This document shows positions 55,072 to 63,223 of a stretch of 64,000 bases of DNA, piece by piece. Source of the DNA: Actinobacillus indolicus (lineage in GTDB: Bacteria > Pseudomonadota > Gammaproteobacteria > Enterobacterales > Pasteurellaceae); the NCBI RefSeq assembly GCF_004519515.1, contig NZ_CP038145.1, positions 868,001 to 932,000 on the forward strand. The letters are read 5' to 3'. Numbering within the stretch: the first letter of the stretch is position 1; each line of letters opens with the position of its first letter. Position numbers and translations under genes: made by a program. The notes under the pieces are model-generated. The model made no database searches. It saw only the letters and a list, made by a program, of their open reading frames with translations, and was not told the DNA's origin.

Positions 55072-55329
55072 TTACTCAGCAATGATGCTTACATATTTGC
55101 GATTTTTCTCGCCTTTTACTTCAAATTTTACTTTACCGTCAGCAGTTGCGAATAAAGTGTGGTCTTTACCCATACCTACATTGCTACCTGCGTGGAATTT
55201 TGTACCACGTTGACGAACGATGATGCTACCTGCTAATACAGATTCGCCACCGAAACGTTTAACACCAAGGCGTTTAGCTTCAGAGTCACGACCGTTACGA
55301 GTTGAACCACCAGCTTTTTTAGTTGCCAT
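55072..55329 (-). CDS. rpmA: 50S ribosomal protein L27
   Basis: 85 residues beginning MATKKAGGSTRNGRDSEAKR, the L27 signature; the N terminus reaches toward the peptidyl-transferase centre. 20 bases after rplU, with AGAGGAGATCAAG before the start. Confidence 0.97.
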   Translation of the reverse strand: MATKKAGGSTRNGRDSEAKRLGVKRFGGESVLAGSIIVRQRGTKFHAGSNVGMGKDHTLFATADGKVKFEVKGEKNRKYVSIIAE

Positions 55330-55349
55330 CTACTTGATCTCCTCTGAAA

Positions 55350-55661
55350 TTATGCTTGAATCCCAGTGATTTTCACTTCTGTGAACCACTGACGATGACC
55401 TTGTTGTTTACGGCTGTGTTTACGACGACGGAATTTAACGATGCGAACTTTTTCGCCACGACCGTGTGCAACCACTTCTGCCACTACTTTACCGCCAGCA
55501 ACAACTGGGGTACCGATTTTAACATCTTCACCATTAACGACCATTAACACTGAGTCGAACTCAACTTTTTCACCTGTCGCTACTTCAAGTTTTTCTAAAC
55601 GAACAACTTGACCTTCGCTTACTCGGTGTTGTTTGCCGCCACTTTGGAAAACTGCGTACAT
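55350..55661 (-). CDS. rplU: 50S ribosomal protein L21
   Basis: 103 residues, MYAVFQSGGKQHRV and the basic KFRRRKHSRKQQGHRQ of L21. First gene of rplU-rpmA. The 200 bp upstream hold the leader and the nagA terminator. Confidence 0.97.
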   Translation of the reverse strand: MYAVFQSGGKQHRVSEGQVVRLEKLEVATGEKVEFDSVLMVVNGEDVKIGTPVVAGGKVVAEVVAHGRGEKVRIVKFRRRKHSRKQQGHRQWFTEVKITGIQA

Positions 55662-55802
55662 ATTTACTCCGCTAATATGTGCCTATCGCTTTGCGTTTGG
55701 CACTCTTAAATTCATATAAAATAGGTGGACAATTCTACGCAAAAACTCAAATGAGAGCAAGCGAGAAATTGATAAAAATTTGAAATTCTTCAAAAACAAA
55801 TA

Positions 55803-55842
55803 AAAAAGACCGTTTAAGTTAGGATCTTTAAACGATCTTTTT
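55803..55842 (-). terminator. Terminator after nagA
   Basis: Minus strand AAAGATCGTTTAAAG pairs with CTTAAACGGTCTTT (one mismatch), then TTTTATT. Confidence 0.82.
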
Positions 55843-55861
55843 ATTCCTTTAATCCTTTAAA

Positions 55862-57013
55862 TTAGAGCTGACTCCATTTCCACTGACCATTTACCGCAGT
55901 ACCAATCACTTCAAATTGGCTATTAAACGCCGCTAAGTTAGCGATTTTGCCCGCTTCAATAGATCCGAGTTTGTCTTCTACGTGAATCGCTCTGGCTGGG
56001 TACAGGGTACACATACGAAGTACTTCATCTAATGTCAGATCCGTATGTTGCATCATATTGCGAATAGACTCGATCATCGTGATCGCCGCACCGCCAAGGC
56101 TGCCAAATTCATCGACACATTTACCGTCTTTGTACCAAACTTTTTTACCCACAAAGATAAAATATTCCATATCTTTAGTACCAGCTGGAGCAACCGCATC
56201 GGTCACAATCACCAACTTATCGCCTTTGACTTTTTTCGCAATACGCACATTACTCCAATCCACGTGCAAGCCATCAACGATAATGCCTGCGTAAATATCG
56301 CTATCCAACACTGCCCCCACTACGCCACCATCACGCCCAGAGCTGATCGGCGACATGGCATTATGCAAATGGGTGGCAAAGCCAATGCCTTGCTCAATAC
56401 GTCGTTTAGCTTCTGCAAAAGTCGCATTTGAATGCCCAATAGACACAATAATGCCTGCATCAACAAATTTCTGAATATGATCTGCTGTTGGATTATCTGC
56501 TGCAAGTGTTAATTTCGTAATAACATCACCGTTTTTGCAAAGAAAATCCAACATCTCACCGCTTATTTCACGGATATATTCAGGACGATGCACCCCTTTT
56601 TTCGCCACGCTTAAATAAGGTCCTTCTAAATGCAAGCCGAGTGCTTGGTTTTTATATTTAGCCAAATACTCACGCATTACTTGCACTGCCTGTTTCATTC
56701 CTTCATCTGGCGAAGTAATAAAGGTCGGCAAGTAGCTTGTTGTACCTGATTTCAGGTTGGTTTCTTGCATAATTTCAAGGGTTTTAACACTAATGTCTTC
56801 ATTAAATGTTACACCGCCACAACCATTTAACTGTAAATCAATAAAACCTGCAGAAAGGTTTGCACCTTCTAAATCAATTTGAAAAAGGTCTTCTGTTAAC
56901 TCTTGTTGATGTACAATTTTTTCAATTTTGTCATCATTAATAATCACAGCGTGCTGATATAGCACTTCACTTCCAGTGTAAATCACACCGTTCATTAAAG
57001 CATATCGACTCAT
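55862..57013 (-). CDS. nagA: N-acetylglucosamine-6-phosphate deacetylase
   Basis: 383 residues. DLQLNGCGG, HLEGPYLS, GHSNATFAEA and HLHNAMSP (metal and substrate ligands). Makes glucosamine-6-phosphate for NagB. Starts 8 bases after the nagB stop. Upstream of A. pleuropneumoniae-type sialic acid and GlcNAc breakdown; nan genes are not in the window. Confidence 0.95.
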   Translation of the reverse strand: MSRYALMNGVIYTGSEVLYQHAVIINDDKIEKIVHQQELTEDLFQIDLEGANLSAGFIDLQLNGCGGVTFNEDISVKTLEIMQETNLKSGTTSYLPTFITSPDEGMKQAVQVMREYLAKYKNQALGLHLEGPYLSVAKKGVHRPEYIREISGEMLDFLCKNGDVITKLTLAADNPTADHIQKFVDAGIIVSIGHSNATFAEAKRRIEQGIGFATHLHNAMSPISSGRDGGVVGAVLDSDIYAGIIVDGLHVDWSNVRIAKKVKGDKLVIVTDAVAPAGTKDMEYFIFVGKKVWYKDGKCVDEFGSLGGAAITMIESIRNMMQHTDLTLDEVLRMCTLYPARAIHVEDKLGSIEAGKIANLAAFNSQFEVIGTAVNGQWKWSQL

Positions 57014-57021
57014 TTTTCCTC

Positions 57022-57816
57022 CTAACGAGCTACGTTTTGTTCTAGCTGTTTGAAATACTTCACTGTTTTAACTTTCAATTCTTGCGTTGCAGGTTCATCA
57101 CAAACTACAACCGCACGACGATGTAATTGCAATGCACTAATTGTCCATAAATGGTTTACAGGTCCTTCAACACAAGCTTGTAATGCAAGGGCTTTGTTAT
57201 AACCTGTGACTAAAATCAATACTTCTTCGGCATCCATCAAAGTCCCAACGCCCACTGTTAATGCAAATTTTGGCACTTTATTGACATCATTATCAAAGAA
57301 ACGAGAGTTCGCAATCAATGTATCTTCTGTCAAAGTTTTGATACGAGTACGAGAACTTAAAGACGAGGCAGGTTCATTAAAGGCAATGTGCCCATCTACA
57401 CCAACACCGCCCATAAAGAGATGAATTTTGCCATAAGAACGAATTTTCGCTTCATAACGTTCACACTCGGCATCTACATCTTCTGCCATACCATTTAGGA
57501 TATTCACATTTTCTACGGGAATATCAATATGGTTAAAGAAGTTATGGAACATAAAATAGTGGTAACTTTCTTTATGTTCTGGTGGTAGCCCAACGTACTC
57601 GTCCATATTAAAGGTGACAACGTGTTTGAAACTCACTTCACCTGCTTGATACAGCTTAATTAATTCTTTATAGGTTTGAAGTGGCGTTCCCCCCGTTGGC
57701 AAGCCAAGTACAAAAGGCTTTTCTGCAGTAGGTTGGAAAGCATTGATTTTATCTGCAATATAACGAGCGGCCCAACGACTCACTTGTTCAGCACAATCTA
57801 AAGGTACTAAACGCAT
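57022..57816 (-). CDS. nagB: Glucosamine-6-phosphate deaminase
   Basis: 264 residues. GLPTGGTPLQTYKEL, FNMDEYVGLP and GGVGVDGHIAFNEPASS are NagB signatures. Converts glucosamine-6-phosphate to fructose-6-phosphate and ammonia. First gene of nagBA, with AAGGAGG before the ATG. Confidence 0.96.
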   Translation of the reverse strand: MRLVPLDCAEQVSRWAARYIADKINAFQPTAEKPFVLGLPTGGTPLQTYKELIKLYQAGEVSFKHVVTFNMDEYVGLPPEHKESYHYFMFHNFFNHIDIPVENVNILNGMAEDVDAECERYEAKIRSYGKIHLFMGGVGVDGHIAFNEPASSLSSRTRIKTLTEDTLIANSRFFDNDVNKVPKFALTVGVGTLMDAEEVLILVTGYNKALALQACVEGPVNHLWTISALQLHRRAVVVCDEPATQELKVKTVKYFKQLEQNVAR

Positions 57817-57863
57817 AAATCCTCCTTAAAATCATAATTTGGAATAAAACTTCATTATTATTA

Positions 57864-57924
57864 ATTATAAAGGAGAATTCACTTCATTTGTAGAAAATTT
57901 ACCTAATTTTTGAACAAGATCACA
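57864..57924 (-). promoter_or_regulatory. nagB promoter with CRP site
   Basis: Perfect -10 TATAAT on the minus strand at 57869-57864. CRP-like site TTTGA-ACAAGA-TCACA at 57909-57924 (one mismatch to TGTGA-N6-TCACA), centred about 60 bases before the expected start, the class I position. Supports cAMP-CRP activation of amino-sugar use. NagC sites not identified. Confidence 0.7.
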
Positions 57925-57934
57925 AATTTGAGAC

Positions 57935-58525
57935 TTAATTGATCCGAATTAACCGACTCACCACCTGCCCTGCTGTTTTTTCTTTAATGACTTTCCAATG
58001 TTCAGGTAAGACCAACGGGAGATGATTTTTCTCTGTTTCGACATAAATCAAGGCGTTTTCAGTTAGCCAGCCGTTTTGTTCAAGTGCTGTTAAGACTTGT
58101 GGAACAAAACCTTGATGAAATGGCGGATCGACAAAAACCAGATCAAAAGGCATTTCTCTATTTTTCTGTGTGAGAAATTGTAAGGTGTCCGTTTGAATAA
58201 CCTTGCCATTTTCAGCTTTTAGACTGACTAAATTCTTTTTGAGTTGGTTTGCAGCGTCTGCAAATTTTTCTAAAAATGTGACCGCTTGTGCTTGGCGTGA
58301 GAGTGCTTCGATCCCAAGTGAGCCACTGCCAGCAAAGCAGTCTAAACAACGAGAGCCCGCAACATCCATCATCAGCCAGTTAAAGAGCGTTTCTTTTACT
58401 CGGTCAGTGGTTGGACGTAATCCCTCTGCGTTTAACACGGGTAGTTTTCGCCCACGCCATAAGCCTGCAATCACACGGACTTCACCCGTAGGTCTATTTT
58501 GTGTAGAAATTCGAGTTTTTTTCAT
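57935..58525 (-). CDS. rsmD: 16S rRNA (guanine966-N2)-methyltransferase RsmD
   Basis: 196 residues. RVIAGLWRGRKLPV, DCFAGSGSLGIEALSR (SAM site) and catalytic VDPPF. Modifies G966 of 16S rRNA. Divergent from ftsY, as rsmD and ftsYEX usually neighbour each other. Exact USS inside (58281-58289). Confidence 0.94.
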   Translation of the reverse strand: MKKTRISTQNRPTGEVRVIAGLWRGRKLPVLNAEGLRPTTDRVKETLFNWLMMDVAGSRCLDCFAGSGSLGIEALSRQAQAVTFLEKFADAANQLKKNLVSLKAENGKVIQTDTLQFLTQKNREMPFDLVFVDPPFHQGFVPQVLTALEQNGWLTENALIYVETEKNHLPLVLPEHWKVIKEKTAGQVVSRLIRIN

Positions 58526-58623
58526 ACGAAATCGTAAAAATTAGGGTTAAAAATGATAGACTAGTACAAGTTTATTCCATTTTTGTTGAAAATGGATTTT
58601 TTAATTTTAAGAGAGCGCAAAAA

Positions 58624-60015
58624 ATGTCAGATGAAAAGAAGAAAAAAGGCTTTTGGTCTTGGTTAGGTTTCGGGAAAAAGGAAGAGGTTGAACAAACGGA
58701 AGCGACCGAAGAAAAAGTAGAAGAGAAAGCAGAAGTTCAACCAGAGGAAATCACAGAACAAGCGGTCAGTTCTGAGCAAGGTTTTGCAAAAGATGAAGAA
58801 GTTATTGAAGAAAATATAACAACCGAAAACGTGGCGGAAGTCCCAACTGAAGTTGTCGAAGATGTTATCGTTGAACAGACGGCGGAAGAAACAGTTGAAA
58901 CTGTCGAGCAAGCGGTTGTTGAACCCACAGCAGAAACGACCGAAAGCTCAGACGAACAAACGGAAGAGTTGCACATTTCTGAGCAAAACCCACCGCTTGT
59001 AGAAGATGAAACGAAACAAGATGTGGAAGATGAACCTCAAGCAGAAGAAAGTGTTCAGGCAGATGAATATCAAGAAAAACCAACCAGCGAAGGCGGTTTT
59101 TTCAGTCGTTTAATCAAAGGGTTAATTAAAACGAAACAGAGTATCGGCTCTGGCTTCCGCAATTTCTTTAGTGGTAAGAAAATTGATGATGAGCTGTTTG
59201 AAGAGTTAGAAGAACAGTTATTGGTGGCGGATTTAGGTATGCCGACTACCACGAAAATCATTAAAAATTTAACCGAACACGCCACAAAACAGCAATTACG
59301 AGATGCAGAGTTGCTCTATCAGCAATTGAAAGTTGAACTGGCTGATGTGTTAAAACCTGTCGCTCAGCCATTGGTATTAGAAGATAAGAAGCCTTATGTG
59401 ATCTTGATGGTGGGTGTAAATGGTGTTGGTAAAACAACCACTATCGGTAAATTAGCACGGAAGTTCCAAGCGGAAGGAAAATCGGTGATGTTGGCAGCTG
59501 GCGATACTTTCCGTGCGGCCGCCGTTGAACAGCTTCAAGTGTGGGGCGAACGCAATCACATTCCAGTCGTGGCTCAAAGTACGGGGGCTGATTCTGCATC
59601 AGTGATTTTTGATGCAATGCAATCGGCGGCGGCAAAAGGGATTGATGTGTTAATCGCAGACACCGCAGGACGTTTGCAAAACAAAAATAACTTAATGGAC
59701 GAGTTGAAAAAAATCGTGCGAGTAATGAAGAAATATGATGAAACTGCACCGCACGAAATTATGCTTACTCTTGACGCAGGTACGGGGCAGAATGCGATCA
59801 GCCAAGCAAAACTGTTTAATGAAGCGGTTGGTTTAACAGGAATTACCTTAACAAAACTGGATGGAACTGCGAAAGGTGGGGTAATTTTTGCGATTGCGGA
59901 TCAGTTTAATATTCCAATTCGCTTTATTGGCGTGGGTGAAAAAATTGATGATCTACGCCCATTTGATGCCGATGAATTTATTGAAGCGCTCTTTACGCAT
60001 GAGGAAAATAAATAA
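58624..60015 (+). CDS. ftsY: Signal recognition particle receptor FtsY
   Basis: 463 residues. Acidic, Glu/Val-rich A domain (10-155) for membrane binding, then NG GTPase: G1 GVNGVGKTTTIGKL, DTFRAAAVEQL, DTAGRLQ, TKLDGTAKGG. Two USS cores are in the A domain (58758-58766, 58992-59000). The ftsE ATG overlaps the ftsY stop. Confidence 0.96.
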   Translation: MSDEKKKKGFWSWLGFGKKEEVEQTEATEEKVEEKAEVQPEEITEQAVSSEQGFAKDEEVIEENITTENVAEVPTEVVEDVIVEQTAEETVETVEQAVVEPTAETTESSDEQTEELHISEQNPPLVEDETKQDVEDEPQAEESVQADEYQEKPTSEGGFFSRLIKGLIKTKQSIGSGFRNFFSGKKIDDELFEELEEQLLVADLGMPTTTKIIKNLTEHATKQQLRDAELLYQQLKVELADVLKPVAQPLVLEDKKPYVILMVGVNGVGKTTTIGKLARKFQAEGKSVMLAAGDTFRAAAVEQLQVWGERNHIPVVAQSTGADSASVIFDAMQSAAAKGIDVLIADTAGRLQNKNNLMDELKKIVRVMKKYDETAPHEIMLTLDAGTGQNAISQAKLFNEAVGLTGITLTKLDGTAKGGVIFAIADQFNIPIRFIGVGEKIDDLRPFDADEFIEALFTHEENK

Positions 60016-60668
60016 TGATCAAATTTACCAATGTCAGCAAAGCCTATAAAGGCGGTGGACGACCTGCATTACAAGGAATTAGTTTTCATCTTGCTCAAGG
60101 GGAAATGAAATATATTACAGGTCACTCCGGCGCGGGAAAGACGACACTTCTTAAGCTCATCATGGGGATTGAGCGAGCTAATGGTGGACAGGTTATATTT
60201 AATGGCCACGATATTACTCGCTTAGCGGAGCATGAATTGCCTTTTTTACGTCGTCAGATTGGTATGGTTCACCAAAATTATAGCCTACTGAGCGACCGCT
60301 CGATTTTAGATAATGTGGCATTGCCTTTGATTATTATGGGCGTTAATCAGACCGTTGCAGAACGAGAAGCTCGCCTTGCGTTAAGTCGTGTTGGTTTGGA
60401 AAATAAAGCAAACTTCCGACCGCTTCATCTGTCTGGGGGGGAGCAACAACGTGTAGATATTGCTCGCGCGATTGTTCACCGACCACAACTATTATTGGCA
60501 GATGAACCCACAGGAAATTTAGACGATAAACTCTCTTTTGAAATTTTCCGTTTATTTGAAGAATTTAATAAAGCAGGAACGACAGTGTTAATTGCAACTC
60601 ACGATACAAACATTATCGCCCAACGCCCTAAACCATGCTTGGTGTTGGAAGAAGGACACTTAAAGTAA
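60015..60668 (+). CDS. ftsE: Cell-division ABC ATPase FtsE
   Basis: 217 residues. Walker A G-H-S-G-A-G-K-T-T, signature L-S-G-G-E-Q-Q-R and Walker B L-L-L-A-D-E-P. With FtsX it controls periplasmic amidases at the septum. Confidence 0.95.
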   Translation: MIKFTNVSKAYKGGGRPALQGISFHLAQGEMKYITGHSGAGKTTLLKLIMGIERANGGQVIFNGHDITRLAEHELPFLRRQIGMVHQNYSLLSDRSILDNVALPLIIMGVNQTVAEREARLALSRVGLENKANFRPLHLSGGEQQRVDIARAIVHRPQLLLADEPTGNLDDKLSFEIFRLFEEFNKAGTTVLIATHDTNIIAQRPKPCLVLEEGHLK

Positions 60669-60677
60669 GGATCAACA

Positions 60678-61604
60678 ATGCTAAATTCACTTAATGCTCA
60701 AACCCGTTTTATTTTGCGTTCCGTGTGGCAAGATCTACTCAAACGTAAATTTGGCACATTTTTGACCGTGCTTGTTATCGCAACATCACTCATGATTCCA
60801 ACTATAAGTTATTTACTTTGGAAAAATACGAGCCAAGCCGTTGCCGAATTTTATCCAGAACCAGAATTAACGGTTTATTTACATAAAAATTTGGCTGAAC
60901 ACGATGTAAATGCAGTGGTAGAGAAAATTCGTCAATTTAATACAGATAAAATTGAATCATTGAATTACATCTCTCGCCAACAAAGTTTGGATGAGTTCCG
61001 TACTTGGTCTGGGTTTGGTGAGGCATTAGATATTTTAGATGATAATCCATTGCCAGCTGTTGTTGTATTAAAACCTAAAAAAGAGTTTACTGCGCCAGAT
61101 AGTATGTTGGAACTTCGTAACGGTTTACAAAATATCAAAGGCGTGCAAGAAGTCCGTTTAGATAATGGTTGGATAGAAAAATTAAGTGCCTTAAGTCAGC
61201 TTATTGCTCGTATTGCTGTGACTTGCACGATTTTAATGCTGATTGCAGTCTTCTTAGTGATTGGAAATAGCGTTCGTTCAGATGTGTCAAACAGCAAAGC
61301 CTCTATTGATGTGATGCAGTTATTAGGCGCGACGGATCATTTTATTTCAAGGCCTTTTTTATATATCGGCATGATTTACGGTTTCTTAGGTAGCTTATTG
61401 GCTATCCTCTTTAGCCTAATGACCATTAGCTATTTTACAGGCGTAGTTCGCTATGTTTCGGATATGTTTACCGTGAAATTTGAACTACACGGTTTTGATA
61501 TGAGTGAAGTTGTCTTTATTATCGTTCTTAGTATTTTCCTTGGCTGGCTATCCGCCAAAATAGCAACAAATCGCTATATTCAAAAAATCGGTTCTCGATA
61601 CTAA
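60678..61604 (+). CDS. ftsX: Cell-division permease-like protein FtsX
   Basis: 308 residues. Four membrane helices with a large periplasmic loop (about 50-165) between the first two, as in FtsX. Ends ftsYEX; terminator follows. Confidence 0.94.
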   Translation: MLNSLNAQTRFILRSVWQDLLKRKFGTFLTVLVIATSLMIPTISYLLWKNTSQAVAEFYPEPELTVYLHKNLAEHDVNAVVEKIRQFNTDKIESLNYISRQQSLDEFRTWSGFGEALDILDDNPLPAVVVLKPKKEFTAPDSMLELRNGLQNIKGVQEVRLDNGWIEKLSALSQLIARIAVTCTILMLIAVFLVIGNSVRSDVSNSKASIDVMQLLGATDHFISRPFLYIGMIYGFLGSLLAILFSLMTISYFTGVVRYVSDMFTVKFELHGFDMSEVVFIIVLSIFLGWLSAKIATNRYIQKIGSRY

Positions 61605-61605
61605 A

Positions 61606-61636
61606 AAAATGAGGAAGTTTTTAACTTCCTCATTTT
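61606..61636. terminator. Bidirectional terminator between ftsX and corA
   Basis: AAAATGAGGAAGTT / AACTTCCTCATTTT with a short T loop, between convergent genes. Confidence 0.9.
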
Positions 61637-62602
61637 TTATAACCAACCTTTACGTTTAAAGTAGAGATATGGCGTTGCTGCGGCACAGATCATTAATCCT
61701 ATTGCCATTGGATAACCATATTGGAATTTTAACTCTGGCATAAATTCAAAATTCATACCGTAGGTAGATGCCACTAAGGTAGCTGGTAAAAACATCACAG
61801 AAACAACAGAGAAGAATTTCATAATGCGGTTCTGCTCAATATTGATGAAACCCATTGCAGCTTGCATTAAGAAGTTTACCTTTTGAAATAACGATTCATT
61901 ATGGGGCTGAAGTGATTCAATATCTCGCATAATGTCACGTGCTTGTTCAAGCTGATTGTTCGGTAAACGTGTCTTACGTAATAAGAAACTTAACGCACGT
62001 TGTGTATCCATCAAACATAAACGAACTTTTGAACTTGCATCTTCCAATTCCGTGAGTTCAGCTAAAGCATCATCAAAGTTATGCTCACCTTTATTTTCCC
62101 CATCATGGGTATTAAGCACAACACGGCTTAATTTTTCTAAATCCGCATAAATATTTTCAATGACATCCGCTAATTGCTCAATTTTGGTTTCAAACAAATC
62201 GAGTAATAATTCATAGGCATTGCCATCAATCAATTTTGCACGGCGCGAGCGCATACGATATAAACGGAAAGCGGGTAGATCCCGTTCACGTAATGTAAAT
62301 AAACGTCCATCACGGATGGTAAAACCAACTGTTGCAATATCGGCATAATCGTCATCATCTAAACAATAGAAAAATGAGTGTAGGTGCAAGCCATCTTCGT
62401 CTTCAAAGAAACGTGCAGAAGCTTCTAAATCTTCCAACTCATGCTCTTCAGCAAGCGTTTGATCTAAACGATGCTCTAATACACTACGTTCTTCTTCTGT
62501 GGGATCAACAAGATCGATCCAAATTGCTTGATTTAATTGGTCTTGGGTCGTTTCATCTACACTGATTAAGCGCTCGTTATTTAACGAAAAAGCTCGGATC
62601 AT
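61637..62602 (-). CDS. corA: Magnesium/cobalt transporter CorA
   Basis: 321 residues. Long cytoplasmic helical domain, two C-terminal helices and the signature Y-G-M-N-F in the pore loop. Mg2+ uptake across the inner membrane. Preceded by an unusually structured leader. Confidence 0.95.
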   Translation of the reverse strand: MIRAFSLNNERLISVDETTQDQLNQAIWIDLVDPTEEERSVLEHRLDQTLAEEHELEDLEASARFFEDEDGLHLHSFFYCLDDDDYADIATVGFTIRDGRLFTLRERDLPAFRLYRMRSRRAKLIDGNAYELLLDLFETKIEQLADVIENIYADLEKLSRVVLNTHDGENKGEHNFDDALAELTELEDASSKVRLCLMDTQRALSFLLRKTRLPNNQLEQARDIMRDIESLQPHNESLFQKVNFLMQAAMGFINIEQNRIMKFFSVVSVMFLPATLVASTYGMNFEFMPELKFQYGYPMAIGLMICAAATPYLYFKRKGWL

Positions 62603-62760
62603 TTCATACTCCTAACAAATGGTATGAGGCGATGAACAGAAAGAAACAAAATAAGATACTGATAAGAATTACCGACTCTCGTCGGCAAAAGGATTTTGGA
62701 CGAGAAAGGTTAAAAAACTGATAAGTATCGACTGTGACTGTCCAAAATAGATATCCTCAA
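62603..62760 (-). promoter_or_regulatory. Structured leader candidate upstream of corA
   Basis: In the 289 bp before corA the minus strand can form ATTTTGGAC/GTCCAAAAT (62740-62748 with 62693-62701) and a CCGAC-GAGA-GTCGG hairpin (62672-62685). ACTGATAAG occurs twice in the same direction (62658-62666, 62717-62725). It does not look like a known M-box or mgtA leader. Confidence 0.4.
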
Positions 62761-62838
62761 GTGAAAAAAACGGGCGAATGGTACAGATTAAAGCCAAAAT
62801 CGTCAAGAAAAAGGAGATATTTTTCTGATTTAAAATAA

Positions 62839-62869
62839 AAAGGCACTTTCTGTATTGTGAAAGTGCCTT
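62839..62869 (-). terminator. Terminator after the small ORF downstream of ftsN
   Basis: AAGGCACTTTC / GAAAGTGCCTT, 8-base loop, T-rich on the minus strand (TTTTTATTTTA). Confidence 0.9.
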
Positions 62870-62891
62870 ACTTAACCTTGTCAGCTATGTT

Positions 62892-63209
62892 CTATTTTTC
62901 AATCGGTTTTAATACATATTGCAAATCTTGCTCAACCACCTTGAGTAAAAGATCAATATTCGGGTGTTTTCCTACATGTTGCTTCGCATCTTCAAGATGT
63001 TCTGCAAACCATACCACACCTTGCTTTGCAGACTCACTGTTTAATTTTTGATTAAACTGCGTAGATAGCGCATAGTAAAGTTTTAGTGAACCCAGTTTAC
63101 CTTCTACTGCTGGAATATGATGAATCGTCTCACCTTGCTCATTTAATACATCTAAACCCGATAAATGTTCAATACTAGGAAAAGTTGCTAAATAATCTTT
63201 AAATTGCAT
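62892..63209 (-). CDS. Small conserved Pasteurellaceae-type protein of unknown function
   Basis: 105 residues, soluble, no signal peptide. I do not recognise a characterised family (possibly DUF5377). Segments HIPAVEGKLGSLKLYYAL and AEHLEDAKQHVGKHPNIDLL suggest a mixed then helical fold. 14 bases after ftsN, own terminator, so co-transcribed with it. Confidence 0.7.
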   Translation of the reverse strand: MQFKDYLATFPSIEHLSGLDVLNEQGETIHHIPAVEGKLGSLKLYYALSTQFNQKLNSESAKQGVVWFAEHLEDAKQHVGKHPNIDLLLKVVEQDLQYVLKPIEK

Positions 63210-63223
63210 TTTTTAATTCCCCA

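Noticed and set aside
58663..59285. Several open frames opposite the ftsY acidic domain
   Set aside because: Composition is the complement of the Glu/Val repeats of FtsY; ftsY itself is certain.
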